Source: a virus. From it: DNA of 61,460 bases. The position numbers and the translations under genes are program-made. The stretch is taken from positions 1 to 61,460 of IMG/VR virus record IMGVR_UViG_3300050821_014293; one strand, written 5' to 3'. Under the pieces are notes generated by a model. That model had not been told where the DNA came from. It ran no database searches and worked only from the letters and a program-made list of their open reading frames with translations. Shown in pieces: positions 46,036 to 55,346 of this stretch. How positions within the stretch are numbered: position 1 is the first letter of the stretch; every line of letters begins with the position of its first letter.

Positions 46036-46545
46036 CTAGCTCTTCCTAGCTTGTACGCTGCCCGTGCCAGCGAGCGCGCTGACGCCCGTCCGAGTGTCTA
46101 CGCGCTCCGCGCCTGCGCTGCCCTGGCCCAGCGCGATCCTCGAGGTCGTCACCGCGTCGATCTTCTGCGCAAGCGTAGCGATCTGCTTCATCGCCTCAGC
46201 GAGCTGGTTTTCGAGCTGACTATTCGCCTTCTCACTCGCCGCGACCTGCTGTGCCAGCGCATCACGCTCACGCTCGAGCGGCGAGAGCGGCGCTCCGCCG
46301 AATTCGTCAGGGCTTTCCGCGAGCAAGCGCAACTCTTCGCTCTTCGACCCGACGATGATCTCGACCACCTTTCCGTCGGCCTTCAGTCGCCGAACGACCT
46401 TGGGAAACTCCTCGAACGGCCGGATGACGAGTTGGCCAGGGACCTTGCCCTCCGCGTCGCCCTCGACGCGATGGCCTCGCGCGTCCACCTTCATCATCTT
46501 ACCGATTACGCCGTTGGCCTCGAGCCGCTTATATGCGTCTAGCAT
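46036..46545 (-). CDS. Head-region coiled-coil protein (169 aa)
   Basis: A folded N-terminal half (VIRPFEEFPKVVRRLKADGK) and a coiled-coil second half (LERERDALAQQVAASEKANS). It lies between the gp4-like and coat genes. Similar accessory proteins occur there in related phages; function unknown. Confidence 0.65.
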   Translation of the reverse strand: MLDAYKRLEANGVIGKMMKVDARGHRVEGDAEGKVPGQLVIRPFEEFPKVVRRLKADGKVVEIIVGSKSEELRLLAESPDEFGGAPLSPLERERDALAQQVAASEKANSQLENQLAEAMKQIATLAQKIDAVTTSRIALGQGSAGAERVDTRTGVSALAGTGSVQARKS

Positions 46546-46573
46546 CTTCTCTCTCCATGTTCCGCGGAGCGCG

Positions 46574-46738
46574 CTACGAGCGCCCCTTCCTCGCTGTGCT
46601 CATCGCGATAGCGATGGATTGCTTGTGCGCGCGACGCGCGCCGAATTTCTTCCTCGTCTTCTCGTACGTCTTGCCTGTATGCAGCTCACGAATGTTGCCA
46701 GAGATAGTTTTCTGACTTGATCCACGCTTCAAGGGCAT
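46574..46738 (-). CDS. Small basic phage protein (MPLKRGSSQKTISGNIRE type, 54 aa)
   Basis: MPLKRGSSQKTISGNIREL followed by a Lys/Arg-rich middle and HKQSIAIAMSTARKGRS. This opening and the QAVAIALS-like end are typical of a small, very common phage protein (DUF6496-like) in the head region. Highly basic; probably contacts DNA. Confidence 0.75.
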   Translation of the reverse strand: MPLKRGSSQKTISGNIRELHTGKTYEKTRKKFGARRAHKQSIAIAMSTARKGRS

Positions 46739-46768
46739 TTCACGTGCTCCGCGCTACGTGGAGGGACG

Positions 46769-46798
46769 GCGGGTGAGCGCCGAGGAACGCTCACCCGC
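46769..46798 (-). terminator. Perfect 11-bp hairpin between late genes
   Basis: GCGGGTGAGCG and CGCTCACCCGC pair around an 8-nt loop, in the gap after the gene at 46821. No T-run follows, so it may attenuate or protect the mRNA rather than terminate it. It would adjust expression between coat and tail genes. Confidence 0.5.
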
Positions 46799-46820
46799 GC
46801 TCACCGGCCAACGCTTTGGC

Positions 46821-47390
46821 TTACGCCTGCGGACCAGGAGCCTTAGCGGGCGCGGGGGTGGGCTTCGCAGGTGGCGCGCTGGCGACTTGCTCATCGTGCT
46901 TCGCGCTAGCCTTCGCTGCATCGTCCGGGCTAGGATCATCCCAGCCCGATCCCAGCTCTTTCTCCTCCTCCGCGCTATGCACCGTTCGCGTCTCCGCGAC
47001 CTTCCCATCGACCCAGCGGCGACGGTCCTTGGGATACTCATAGAACGCGTGCTCGCTAGCGAGGCTCGGCGGCACGCTACCCGCGAGCACGTGGGCGAGC
47101 TTTCTCAGCTCCTCCACATCATTCTCGAGTACCGCAACGCGCTCATCAATCGTCATCTCACGTGTGACGATGGGGACAGGGGCGACCACGACAGGCTTCT
47201 CGCCGGGCGCGGGTGCCTCTTTCACGAGCATGACCGGGCGCTCGGGCACGGACTCGTGGACGATTGGCGTGAGCGTGAGCGCAGCGGGCGCTATACCTGC
47301 CTTTACTGCAGGATCGATAAGCGGATCGCGGACGGGTGCAGGAGCGTCGGCCACGGATTTCCTTCCAGGCTGAACATCATTTCCGTTCAT
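46821..47390 (-). CDS. Head-region protein with YPK-GW domain (189 aa)
   Basis: Disordered ends surround a short conserved segment (FYEYPKDRRRWVDGKVAET; EEEKELGSGW) that recurs in many phage virion-associated proteins. It follows the coat gene. A decoration or assembly role is possible. Confidence 0.65.
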   Translation of the reverse strand: MNGNDVQPGRKSVADAPAPVRDPLIDPAVKAGIAPAALTLTPIVHESVPERPVMLVKEAPAPGEKPVVVAPVPIVTREMTIDERVAVLENDVEELRKLAHVLAGSVPPSLASEHAFYEYPKDRRRWVDGKVAETRTVHSAEEEKELGSGWDDPSPDDAAKASAKHDEQVASAPPAKPTPAPAKAPGPQA

Positions 47391-47408
47391 CTTTCTCTCC
47401 TAGATCAT

Positions 47409-47446
47409 TCGTGTTACGTGTTACGTGCTACGTGCTGCGCGCTAGA
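47409..47446 (-). repeat. Junction repeat after the coat gene
   Basis: GTGTTACGTGTTACGTGCTA followed by CGTGCTGCGCGCTA. Its complement reads TAGCACGTAACACGTAACAC, the same family as on the early strand. It overlaps the coat stop codon. Confidence 0.75.
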
Positions 47447-48689
47447 TCACATCCGCGACCGCGCAGGCCCACTCAGGCCGCACCCAGAGGAAACCGTACA
47501 GCACATCCAGGCGGGTGAGCAACTGGTCCGTTCCAGGCACGTACGCGGTGAGCATGCGCATGGCGACTCCGTCGAACGACTCACGCGCGGCCTCCTCCAC
47601 GCCCTTCGTGGGCATGATGAGATCCGCGGTCGCCATCGTCACGGCTTCAGGCGCGAAGACGAAGTTCTTTCTATACGAGATGCTCGCGGGGTTGACCAGC
47701 GCAATAGCGCCAGCATTCGCAGGACTGACGTCCACGGTCTGGTACTGCACCTGCGAACCGCCGCTCGCAGGGATGAGCGCGGGGTAGATGCTCAGCACGG
47801 TGCTCGTCCCCGCGACGAACGCTGCGGTGACGACGAACTGGCGCAGGGTCTGCGTCGCGACCTTGGTGATGCGGTTGACAAGATGCACGCCAGCGAAGGT
47901 GATGATATCACCGACGTTAAGCGTGCCCGTGCCATTCGTATTCGTAGTGATGGAGAGGCCGGACTGGTTCGCCCCGTTGACGGTCGTCGCGCCGTTGTAC
48001 GTCCCGCCGAGATGCTGCAGAACGGTCTGGTCCATGTACCAGTCGCCCCCGAGCGTATCGGAGGCCATCTTTCCGCTGCGATACTGCTCGCTGATCTTCG
48101 CGCTAGGGTTGAACAGACCGCTGAGCGAGGCGATGGTTCGTGCCTCAGTGATCGGATCGAGGATGAACTTCCACGCATCCATCGGCGCGGAATTGAGTTT
48201 GAGCAACGCGCCAGCGTTGAGCCAGGTCTGCGCGATGGGAGAGAGCAGGTTGCCACCAGCGTCCACGTTGGACGTGTAATTGCATATCCCCGCGCCGTTG
48301 GTCCCGCCGGTGTCCACCCCACTCATCACGTCGGCTGCGACCGCGCCGGCGAGGTTATTCACCATCGGTGCGAGGACGCGGCGCGAGAAGTCATCGAGGG
48401 ACATCGTGCGATCAACGCTGTTGAACGACACGTCCACGCCCTTCTGCGTAGCGAGCACCAGGGTCGTATTCTGCTCCGCGGTATCCTGCACGCTCGCAGC
48501 GGGACCTGAGCGCACGGTGAAGTCATTGGGCAAGCGAATACGCAGCGCGGTGCCGATCTTCGCTCCGCTCTTCGCGAAACTATCGTCATACTGCATATCC
48601 ACGTGTTGGATAAACGCGTTCGCGTTCTTCCACAGACGCACGGCCTCACGAGTGATCAGATTGATTGTGAGTAGCGTATTGCCGGCCAT
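47442..48689 (-). CDS. Major capsid protein, P22 gp5-like
   Basis: 415 residues from the ATG after GGAGAGAGAA. The opening NTLLTINLITREAVRLWKNA and the segments LRIRLPNDFTVRSG, VDVSFNSVDRTMSLDDF, and MPTKGVEEAARESFDG are typical of the P22 coat family (HK97 fold with an inserted domain). It forms the procapsid with the scaffold encoded upstream. Confidence 0.9.
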   Translation of the reverse strand: MAGNTLLTINLITREAVRLWKNANAFIQHVDMQYDDSFAKSGAKIGTALRIRLPNDFTVRSGPAASVQDTAEQNTTLVLATQKGVDVSFNSVDRTMSLDDFSRRVLAPMVNNLAGAVAADVMSGVDTGGTNGAGICNYTSNVDAGGNLLSPIAQTWLNAGALLKLNSAPMDAWKFILDPITEARTIASLSGLFNPSAKISEQYRSGKMASDTLGGDWYMDQTVLQHLGGTYNGATTVNGANQSGLSITTNTNGTGTLNVGDIITFAGVHLVNRITKVATQTLRQFVVTAAFVAGTSTVLSIYPALIPASGGSQVQYQTVDVSPANAGAIALVNPASISYRKNFVFAPEAVTMATADLIMPTKGVEEAARESFDGVAMRMLTAYVPGTDQLLTRLDVLYGFLWVRPEWACAVADVI

Positions 48690-48721
48690 TTCTCTCTCCA
48701 CGCAGCTGGCGCGGAGCGCAT

Positions 48722-48874
48722 ATGTCGCTCAACGCGCAGGGTGCCGTGGACGAGCGGCTCTGGGGCATCCAAGCACATCGGCGTTATCGGACGCTCGACG
48801 AGACCGTTTTCGAGGCTGGCGAGACCTCAGTTCGCGCCGGGGCAAGCACTTATGGTGTGCTCGAAACCATGTAG
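48722..48874 (+). CDS. Possible small gene on the opposite strand (50 aa)
   Basis: This frame lies in the only gap between scaffold and coat genes, antisense to the late transcript. GGAGCGCAT precedes the ATG; the protein begins MSLNAQGAVDERLWGIQAHR and ends in GASTYGVLETM. Codon choice looks like that of phage genes. No family; it would need a promoter that I cannot see. Confidence 0.3.
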   Translation: MSLNAQGAVDERLWGIQAHRRYRTLDETVFEAGETSVRAGASTYGVLETM

Positions 48875-49041
48875 TCACGGGGCAGCTTGATACGAATAAC
48901 TCTCCCGCGCCCGCGCGGACTTCCGTCTTCCCAGAACCAGAGCGGCGTGGGGGCCAGCATTGTGAGTAGCGCGGGAACGCTGCGCTGCGGGATGGGCATC
49001 GGACGAACGATGGTCTCCATGAATTCCGCGAGCGTCATCAT
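48850..49041 (-). CDS. Small protein between scaffold and coat (63 aa)
   Basis: Starts MMTLAEFMETIVRPMPIPQR and overlaps the scaffold stop by 4 nt. Its end (VIRIKLPRDYMVSSTP) resembles coat residues about 45-60 (LRIRLPNDFTVRSGP), possibly a shared assembly contact or chance. Confidence 0.55.
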   Translation of the reverse strand: MMTLAEFMETIVRPMPIPQRSVPALLTMLAPTPLWFWEDGSPRGRGRVIRIKLPRDYMVSSTP

Positions 49042-49943
49042 CGTCGCCCCGCGCCATTCGCGCGCTTGCGTGCCAGCTCGGCCTCGCGCTGCGCGATCCA
49101 GTCCTCGGTGGACGACTTACTCGTATCGTACAGGTCGAACGCGCCACGTGCAGCGCCACCCGACGCTCCCGCCCGTGCCCTTACGGGCGCAGGCGCGCTG
49201 GACAAATTGGGCACTTCCGCGCCACGAGTTGGCGCTCGCCGAGGAGTACGATTGTCATCAGCAGGGCTGCCATCATCACCAGTTCCAGCATCGTCGTCCT
49301 CCGTGCTGCGCGGTGTCATCGCTGCATGGAATTTCGCGACCTCTACCGCTTGCCTGATGGGCGAGAGTCTCATGATACGTTCCGCTGCTTGGGGGTCCTT
49401 ACCCAGCGCGTAGAGCACCTCGCTCGCCGCGCCAGTCTCCAGCGCAGCCTCGACGAGCGGCTGGGGCAAGATGGGCTTCCCCGCGCGGGGGTCGTAGACA
49501 GGCGAGCGATTTGTCAGATCCTGGATCACCACGCGGTCGAAGTCGTCGTGCGCAGCGCGGCCTTCTTCGACTGCAGTATTGCATCTTCGATTGAAATCGT
49601 TGATCTCGCTCTGCTGCGCGACGAGCCGCTGGAGTTCCTCTGAACTCACGCGATCTTGTCGCGTTGCGGGTGTTGGCGCGACAGGCGCAGGTTGCGCCGG
49701 GGGCGCGCCAGTGTGCGCTGCTGAGCGTTTCATTTCCTCAAGTGTCTGATTGGCCAGCGACAGCTGACGCTCAGCCTCCTCGCGCGCTCGTCGCTCGTCC
49801 CACTTCTCTGCAGTCACGCGGTCGAGAACGCTCTGCGGCACGCGGTTCTCTGGCGCAGGAGTGGGCGCGGCCTGCGGGGCTGGCGCAGGACTCGGCGCAG
49901 TATTGGGCGCAGGGGCGCCCGTCGTGCTAGGATCGTCAGTCAT
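49038..49943 (-). CDS. Scaffolding protein
   Basis: 301 residues. Pro/Ala-rich N-terminus, a central helical region (EEAERQLSLANQTLEEMKRS) and a C-terminal helix-rich, basic end (DWIAQREAELARKRANG), located directly before the coat gene as in P22 (gp8). TPRSTEDD in the middle is another repeat-like peptide. Assigned by composition and order. Confidence 0.75.
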   Translation of the reverse strand: MTDDPSTTGAPAPNTAPSPAPAPQAAPTPAPENRVPQSVLDRVTAEKWDERRAREEAERQLSLANQTLEEMKRSAAHTGAPPAQPAPVAPTPATRQDRVSSEELQRLVAQQSEINDFNRRCNTAVEEGRAAHDDFDRVVIQDLTNRSPVYDPRAGKPILPQPLVEAALETGAASEVLYALGKDPQAAERIMRLSPIRQAVEVAKFHAAMTPRSTEDDDAGTGDDGSPADDNRTPRRAPTRGAEVPNLSSAPAPVRARAGASGGAARGAFDLYDTSKSSTEDWIAQREAELARKRANGAGRR

Positions 49944-49946
49944 GAG

Positions 49947-50381
49947 TTAGTGCCTCGTCAAGCTGTCCTCGGGATGAACGATCACACGTCCGCGTTGCGT
50001 CGGCGCTGTGCGTCCCTGGCGCAGAATGTTGTCCTGAATGAGGGCGTTGTATATTCCCTCATGCAAGCTCTTATATTGGGCCATTCCGAGCATCTTGGCG
50101 AGCGTGGCCCTTGCGGGCTCGAGCATCTTCGGCAGCAGCAGCTCGACGAACAGCTCTTCAGCCAGCGTGGGGGTGAGGTCTGGGCACATCTTTAGCCATT
50201 CGGCGTACAGCTCGTTATCTCGCTGCATAATCTCAGCGTAGACCTCGTGAGACATCTCCAGCGCGACTTCGAGCACCTGCTTATGCGCGTAGACTTTCCG
50301 CGAGGCCCGGTTGCCCCGCTCGAGCATGGCCTCGCGAAACAGGCGCTTCCTCTCGTTCCTCGTATCACTTGACTTACTCAT
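49947..50381 (-). CDS. Helical head-region protein (144 aa)
   Basis: Predominantly helical and charged (KQVLEVALEMSHEVYAEIMQ; LLPKMLEPARATLAKML). Overlaps the upstream large gene by 4 nt and precedes the scaffold. No family; probably an assembly factor. Confidence 0.6.
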   Translation of the reverse strand: MSKSSDTRNERKRLFREAMLERGNRASRKVYAHKQVLEVALEMSHEVYAEIMQRDNELYAEWLKMCPDLTPTLAEELFVELLLPKMLEPARATLAKMLGMAQYKSLHEGIYNALIQDNILRQGRTAPTQRGRVIVHPEDSLTRH

Positions 50382-52681
50382 TTCGTCCTCACTAACGGCT
50401 TGCCGTCCTCATCGATGAACAGCCCCGGGGCAATCATGCCCGCGCCTATGCCTGCGGCCAGCTCAGGATAGCCTAGCTTGTGTGGGGCAAATTTAGCAAA
50501 CGGTGACCTTACGCCTGCGACGAACTCGGGCGCGACGGGTGAGGGCTTGAACATGATGTGAGAGTACGCGCCGGGGTCCTCGACGCTGTTCACATACTTG
50601 ATACTGTCAAAGCCCTTGGATGCGAGGTAGTTCCGTACATCAGGGATACCCTTCAGCTTGCTCAGCTCCTCGTCGGGGAAGAGTCCCTTATGCTCAGGCG
50701 ATATAGTGCGCAGCGGGCCTTCCAGGTCGCCGGGCGCGAAGCCCTCAAGCGTACCATTATTTATCCTCTGCAACGCGCCTCGCACATTGCTCAGTCCCCA
50801 GCTGCCCAGATCAGGCAGCTCGAGCTGGTTCCCCGTGCGCAGCACTGTGGGATACGAGCGCGGGAGGTTCCAGAAACCGACTTCCTTCCCCGAGAACCGC
50901 GTAGCCTGCCTCGGATTGCCGAAGTGCACGCCCAGCTCATTCTCGGGCAGCTTCAGCGCATCCACGCCCTTCGCGTGCGCGGCGCTGAGAGCTTCCATTC
51001 CTTTCACCCCGGTAGGCGCTCCACTCGGTCCAGGGATGCTCCAGCTGTACGTGTTACGCCCAGTCCCATGTATGCCAGGGGTCTCGAAATCCAGCGCACG
51101 AGCATGCGCGGGTACGCCGAAAGGCATCTCGCGAGGGAAGGGGCCAAGATCATTGAAGTACGCAGTGTCGTTCAATGCAGGCAGCTTCGGCAGCTTAAGC
51201 GTGCTCTGCGGCAAGCCTGCCATCACCTGCGTTGGCGTGAAAGCGGTCGTGGTCGCGGTCTGATGATTCAACTGCGCAATGCGCAGGCCCGAGTTGGGAC
51301 TCTCCACAGTCGCCTTATACGGCTTAGCATCTCCCATCTGCGGAATGCTGAGGTGCCACGTATCGGGCTCGAGAGTAGACGTATCGCGTGGGGCAGGCTG
51401 GTGCGTCAGCTGGCCTACCTCCTCCCCGCTCGGCGAATGGATGAAGTAGTCCTGCTGCTCGGGATCGAAGTCTGCGGTCGGAACGAGCTTATAGGGCGCG
51501 CTCGCGGGCTTCACGGGCAGGCTAGGCAGCGCCTCGTGCGACGCGCTCGCAAGCGGGGCAAACTTCTGCGTGCCCGGCGATGGAAAGCCATGCCCGCCGG
51601 GGCCATACTCTTTCCAGTAATACGGATCATTGATATTGTGAACGTGCGACGCGGTGGCGAGATCACCAGAGGGCATCTGTATAACGCCGCCGGGGTAGTT
51701 CGGATCATTCACGAGGTGCTTCGAGACAACGACGTTGGGCACATCCTCGCCGCTCTTCGCCACCCGCGCGAGCTGTGCGTCAGCGCTAGGCGCAGCCTTC
51801 GCCGGATGACCCTCAGGCAGCGCAGCGACGATATCCTTCATCTCTTTCGCAAGTCTATCACCAGTGCCATAGTATTCCCTCATCGCCTTGCTCGCGCCGC
51901 CGAGCAGGGCATTCTCTGTCGTGCCCAGCGCGCTGCCGCCGAAGCCCTGCGCTAGCTCCTGCGTCTCGCTCGTATCGCGCAACAGCGCGCGCACGCCCCC
52001 GTGTGCGTAGGCCGCGCGGTCGCGATTCATCTGCTCAGCTGCACGCTGCAGCCAGCTGTTCTGCGGGGAGAGCAGCTGGTCTATGCGCGGCGTGGAGACG
52101 GGGGCGATGCCCGCGCTCGCCGCGAGCGGGTCGTACGCGCCAGCTGGTGCGATTGGCCCGAGCACATTCTCGATCTTGCCAACGTCGAGCGGGACGGTGT
52201 CGTCACCTCCCCCCGTGCCATCGTCGTCCTTCCCGCGATGATGCTGATCGGCCGCTTCAGGGTCCTCATGCAGGCCAGCAGGGATATCGAGCTTCCCTTT
52301 CTCCTTCTCAGTCTCCTTAAGATAGCCGTCGATGACCTTGCTGTACTCGTGCCACTTCACCCCCTGCTGCTCGACGAAGTGGCGCTCCAGCGGCGTAGCG
52401 ATAGTGTTATGGGCCTTATCGTAGCTCATGCCCTTCTGCATCACCCGCTCCTCGCTCATCTCATGCACCGCGAGGGCATGATAGATATCGAATGGCTGGC
52501 CAGATGGTAGCAGGAGATTACGATCGTACTGCGGTATACGCTTATCCACGTACACAGTACGCTTTTCACTATTCGCCCCCGACGGGATATCGTGCTTATT
52601 ATCGATCTGCACCCCGCGGAGTACGGAGTCGATAATCTCATTCACATGACTGAGATCAGGCTGTCCGCGCTCTCGCATCAT
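50378..52681 (-). CDS. Large polyvalent-type protein with ADP-ribosyltransferase-like C-terminus
   Basis: 767 residues. Near the N-terminus YHALAVHEMSEERVM (HEMSE, His73/Glu74) then YDKAHNTIATPLERHFV resembles the zinc-peptidase-like modules of phage polyvalent proteins. The middle is low-complexity. Residues about 583-720 (GVHFGNPRQATRF, LELPDLGSW, LASKGFDSIKYVNSVED then SHIMFKP) match the ART-PolyVal pattern described for phage and plasmid polyvalent proteins. Such proteins are thought to enter the host with DNA. Location between portal and scaffold supports packaging in the virion. Confidence 0.65.
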   Translation of the reverse strand: MMRERGQPDLSHVNEIIDSVLRGVQIDNKHDIPSGANSEKRTVYVDKRIPQYDRNLLLPSGQPFDIYHALAVHEMSEERVMQKGMSYDKAHNTIATPLERHFVEQQGVKWHEYSKVIDGYLKETEKEKGKLDIPAGLHEDPEAADQHHRGKDDDGTGGGDDTVPLDVGKIENVLGPIAPAGAYDPLAASAGIAPVSTPRIDQLLSPQNSWLQRAAEQMNRDRAAYAHGGVRALLRDTSETQELAQGFGGSALGTTENALLGGASKAMREYYGTGDRLAKEMKDIVAALPEGHPAKAAPSADAQLARVAKSGEDVPNVVVSKHLVNDPNYPGGVIQMPSGDLATASHVHNINDPYYWKEYGPGGHGFPSPGTQKFAPLASASHEALPSLPVKPASAPYKLVPTADFDPEQQDYFIHSPSGEEVGQLTHQPAPRDTSTLEPDTWHLSIPQMGDAKPYKATVESPNSGLRIAQLNHQTATTTAFTPTQVMAGLPQSTLKLPKLPALNDTAYFNDLGPFPREMPFGVPAHARALDFETPGIHGTGRNTYSWSIPGPSGAPTGVKGMEALSAAHAKGVDALKLPENELGVHFGNPRQATRFSGKEVGFWNLPRSYPTVLRTGNQLELPDLGSWGLSNVRGALQRINNGTLEGFAPGDLEGPLRTISPEHKGLFPDEELSKLKGIPDVRNYLASKGFDSIKYVNSVEDPGAYSHIMFKPSPVAPEFVAGVRSPFAKFAPHKLGYPELAAGIGAGMIAPGLFIDEDGKPLVRTK

Positions 52682-52682
52682 G

Positions 52683-53018
52683 TCACCCGCCCTCGCGCAA
52701 CGCTTGCGCGAGGCCCTCCAGCGCCTCGACGAGCGTCAATCTGTCCACCTGGACGCTCACGGCCTCCTCGACGCCCTTACTCGGGACGATCAGGGGGTCC
52801 TCGGCCGATACGCGCGTGCCTGCATTGGGCTTGATTGGATTACAGGAGAGTGCTGCACAAAACTGTTCCCTGCCGCGCTTGACGTCGAGCCGCAGGGCCA
52901 TTGCATCTGTTCCGATATGGTACATGACTATCAGGCGGAATGATGCCTTGTCGTTCGAGTTGTAGATATCCGGTCCTGCCGGATCAGTTATAGCGGGGCC
53001 ACTCTTTACTACTGACAT
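52683..53018 (-). CDS. Unknown head-region protein (111 aa)
   Basis: Mixed strand/helix (ASFRLIVMYHIGTDAMALRL; VDRLTLVEALEGLAQAL). Lies between portal and the polyvalent-type gene. No recognisable motif. Confidence 0.6.
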   Translation of the reverse strand: MSVVKSGPAITDPAGPDIYNSNDKASFRLIVMYHIGTDAMALRLDVKRGREQFCAALSCNPIKPNAGTRVSAEDPLIVPSKGVEEAVSVQVDRLTLVEALEGLAQALREGG

Positions 53019-53042
53019 TGTACTCTCCTCGTTCCTCGGTTG

Positions 53043-55340
53043 CTAGCTCACTGGACGGAAATCTTTGGCCTTCGAGAAGTCCCGCGCGTACCATCGTCCA
53101 GCGTAGTCCTGCCTCGCGCCATGCACTGGCGGCGTCTGCGCGGTCGCGCTCGCGGGAAGTCCCGCGCTCATCTGGCGCAGATTTTCATGAACCTCCTCGG
53201 CGCTGGAGCCCAAATTGAGCGCCCCGCTTTCAGTGATGAGGTCAGCGAGGATCGGCTTGAGCGTCTCGGGCGTAATGTCGGCCTCTCCTTTCGCGGCAGC
53301 GTCCACCAGCACCTTGAGGCGATCGGTGAACGCCTGGTACATCAGCGTTTCGTCTTTCGCCTCCTTGCCACGTAGCTTGAGCTTCTCTTGCGCCAGCTCG
53401 GTCATCGCTCCGCTGAGCAGGTTCTGCAGATGTTGCACCTGCTGCTGCAGGGCCTGCTCAGTCTGACTCGGACCCTCGCCCAACGCAGCCGCGGGCACCA
53501 GGCGCTTCAAGCGCGCGGCGGCCTCATCCGCATGCTCGAAATCCAGCGCTCGCAGGAAGATGTCGCCGAGGATGGATGACATATTAGGATTCTGCGTGAG
53601 GATCAGCTTCATCGCTTCCGCGGTCTCTTCGCGCCTGGTCGCGAAGTTCGGCCCGACGTCGGCCTGCACCTCGTACTGCCCAATGTTCACATTCACGATA
53701 TGTTGCGCGATCTTACCATCCTGCGCCATCTCTTTAGCATACGCCTGCTGCGCGCTAGGATCAAGCATAAGCTGCATCGTCGTGCCATCATCTGCGAGGA
53801 CCTGCATAACCCTGCGCGTATCATATATATGGGGAATGAGATCGAGAATGATACGACCAGTATGGCGAATAGCAGTCGCGAGATTATCGATGAAGTGATA
53901 GGTCGCATTGTCGCTCTGCCGCTGGCGTTCGCCAATCGCCTTAGCGCTACGCTCGTTCCCCTGCGCGCCCATCTGCGCAGCGAATTGCCCGCTCGTCATG
54001 AGGAGATCCTGCAGACTCGCTTGCATCTGCTGCGCGTAGATCGGCGCGGCCTGCGGGGGTGCAATGCGCGAGGGAGGGGGTATCTCGCTCCCGTCCTCGC
54101 GGAATGCCTTGTAGGGCAGCGCGGAAGTGTTGATCCTATTCGCCTCATTCCAATAGGTCTCGAGTTCCTCGATCGACTCAGTCGCGACGAGCCACGGCGT
54201 CTTGGTCTGCAGGCCCATGAATTCGGTCGCGGACGAGGCCGCATAGTTGTACATCCTCTGCGCGTCGAGCATCGCGCGCGTGTGCGATTTGCAGTCCCAC
54301 GTGCCATCGATGATGGTCTCATCGCCCCAGACGGGCACGACGGGGATATACTTGCCGGGCCAGACCTTAGTCTCGACAATCTTGTTCCCGATGATGAAGT
54401 TGTATTCCACATAGCGCGTAATGATCGGTCTGCTCTTCACGCGCTCGTCGCCCTCGACCGCGGCGATGATGGCGCGACGCTGCGCGCGCGGAATACGCTT
54501 CGCGTGCTCGGGCGACTTGCCCTCGAGCAACGAGCGCTTCACCATGCCTCCAGGGAAGTCCTTGACGAACCCCTGTGGCAGCGCGTATAGCGTATCCTCC
54601 TCTTCCACCAGCCTATAGTAATCCGCGATACGTACATAGTCCTCGTTCATCCAGCCGCCAGCATCGCCAATTGGATCGCTCGTAGCGAGATGCGCGTACT
54701 TCGCCGTGCGAGGGTCCCGCTCGAATTCATCACGATGAATGTCCTCGAAGACGAAGGCGAACTTGCCGTCAGCACGATCGACCTCCCGCGCATCATGGTC
54801 GAGGTAGACCATGAGCGGATCGCGAATTCTGCGGATGTAAATTTCCTGATCCCACGTATCGTCGCTCGCGTAGTCGGTCTCGATGCGCCAGTATGACCAG
54901 CCCGCGTGGACCTGAAAGTGGGTAGCGGAATCGTAGACGGTCGTGGCGTTGGAGATGTATTCGATATGCCTGAAGAGCGCCGCGATGGCCTGCGCGGACT
55001 CGTACGTCGAGCCCCCGCCCGTCGCCATCGCCTTCATGCCAGGCTTGTTCTGCTTCGCGTCATTAATGATCTGCAGATTATGCTGCCGCGCGCCGTTCAG
55101 CGTCAGCGTGGGACGATCATCAATCTCCCGCGTGCGGCGCAACTCGTTAGGCCACTGATAGCCATTATACGCGTCAGCGTTGGCGAATTTGTAGTCGTTG
55201 AGAAAATTCGTCCGAGCGGTGCTTTCCCACTTCTCGCAGCGTCGGAAGCGATCGTAGGCCTCCTGGAGAATAGGATCATCCCCAGGCGCATCGCGATTGA
55301 CGTCGCGCGGCTTCGAGTCCTGTGGGGGCATCGGGGCCAC
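53043..55340 (-). CDS. Portal protein, P22-like
   Basis: 765 residues, the length of P22-type portals. Typical landmarks: YNGYQWPNELRRTREIDDRP, then RPTLTLNGARQHNLQIINDA, MVYLDHDAREVD, and a C-terminal barrel region of long helices (TEQALQQQVQHLQNLL). It forms the dodecameric vertex for DNA entry and binds TerL during packaging. Starts 7 bp after TerL. Confidence 0.9.
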   Translation of the reverse strand: MAPMPPQDSKPRDVNRDAPGDDPILQEAYDRFRRCEKWESTARTNFLNDYKFANADAYNGYQWPNELRRTREIDDRPTLTLNGARQHNLQIINDAKQNKPGMKAMATGGGSTYESAQAIAALFRHIEYISNATTVYDSATHFQVHAGWSYWRIETDYASDDTWDQEIYIRRIRDPLMVYLDHDAREVDRADGKFAFVFEDIHRDEFERDPRTAKYAHLATSDPIGDAGGWMNEDYVRIADYYRLVEEEDTLYALPQGFVKDFPGGMVKRSLLEGKSPEHAKRIPRAQRRAIIAAVEGDERVKSRPIITRYVEYNFIIGNKIVETKVWPGKYIPVVPVWGDETIIDGTWDCKSHTRAMLDAQRMYNYAASSATEFMGLQTKTPWLVATESIEELETYWNEANRINTSALPYKAFREDGSEIPPPSRIAPPQAAPIYAQQMQASLQDLLMTSGQFAAQMGAQGNERSAKAIGERQRQSDNATYHFIDNLATAIRHTGRIILDLIPHIYDTRRVMQVLADDGTTMQLMLDPSAQQAYAKEMAQDGKIAQHIVNVNIGQYEVQADVGPNFATRREETAEAMKLILTQNPNMSSILGDIFLRALDFEHADEAAARLKRLVPAAALGEGPSQTEQALQQQVQHLQNLLSGAMTELAQEKLKLRGKEAKDETLMYQAFTDRLKVLVDAAAKGEADITPETLKPILADLITESGALNLGSSAEEVHENLRQMSAGLPASATAQTPPVHGARQDYAGRWYARDFSKAKDFRPVS

Positions 55341-55346
55341 AGCGTG

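Noticed and set aside
46758-48509. Long rightward open frame (583 codons) over the coat and neighbouring genes
   Set aside because: Antisense to the P22-like coat gene, Arg/His-rich with no motifs; typical shadow of a GC-rich gene.
50558-51955. Rightward open frame of 465 codons
   Set aside because: Lies opposite the polyvalent-type gene, has no ribosome site and an Arg-rich composition.
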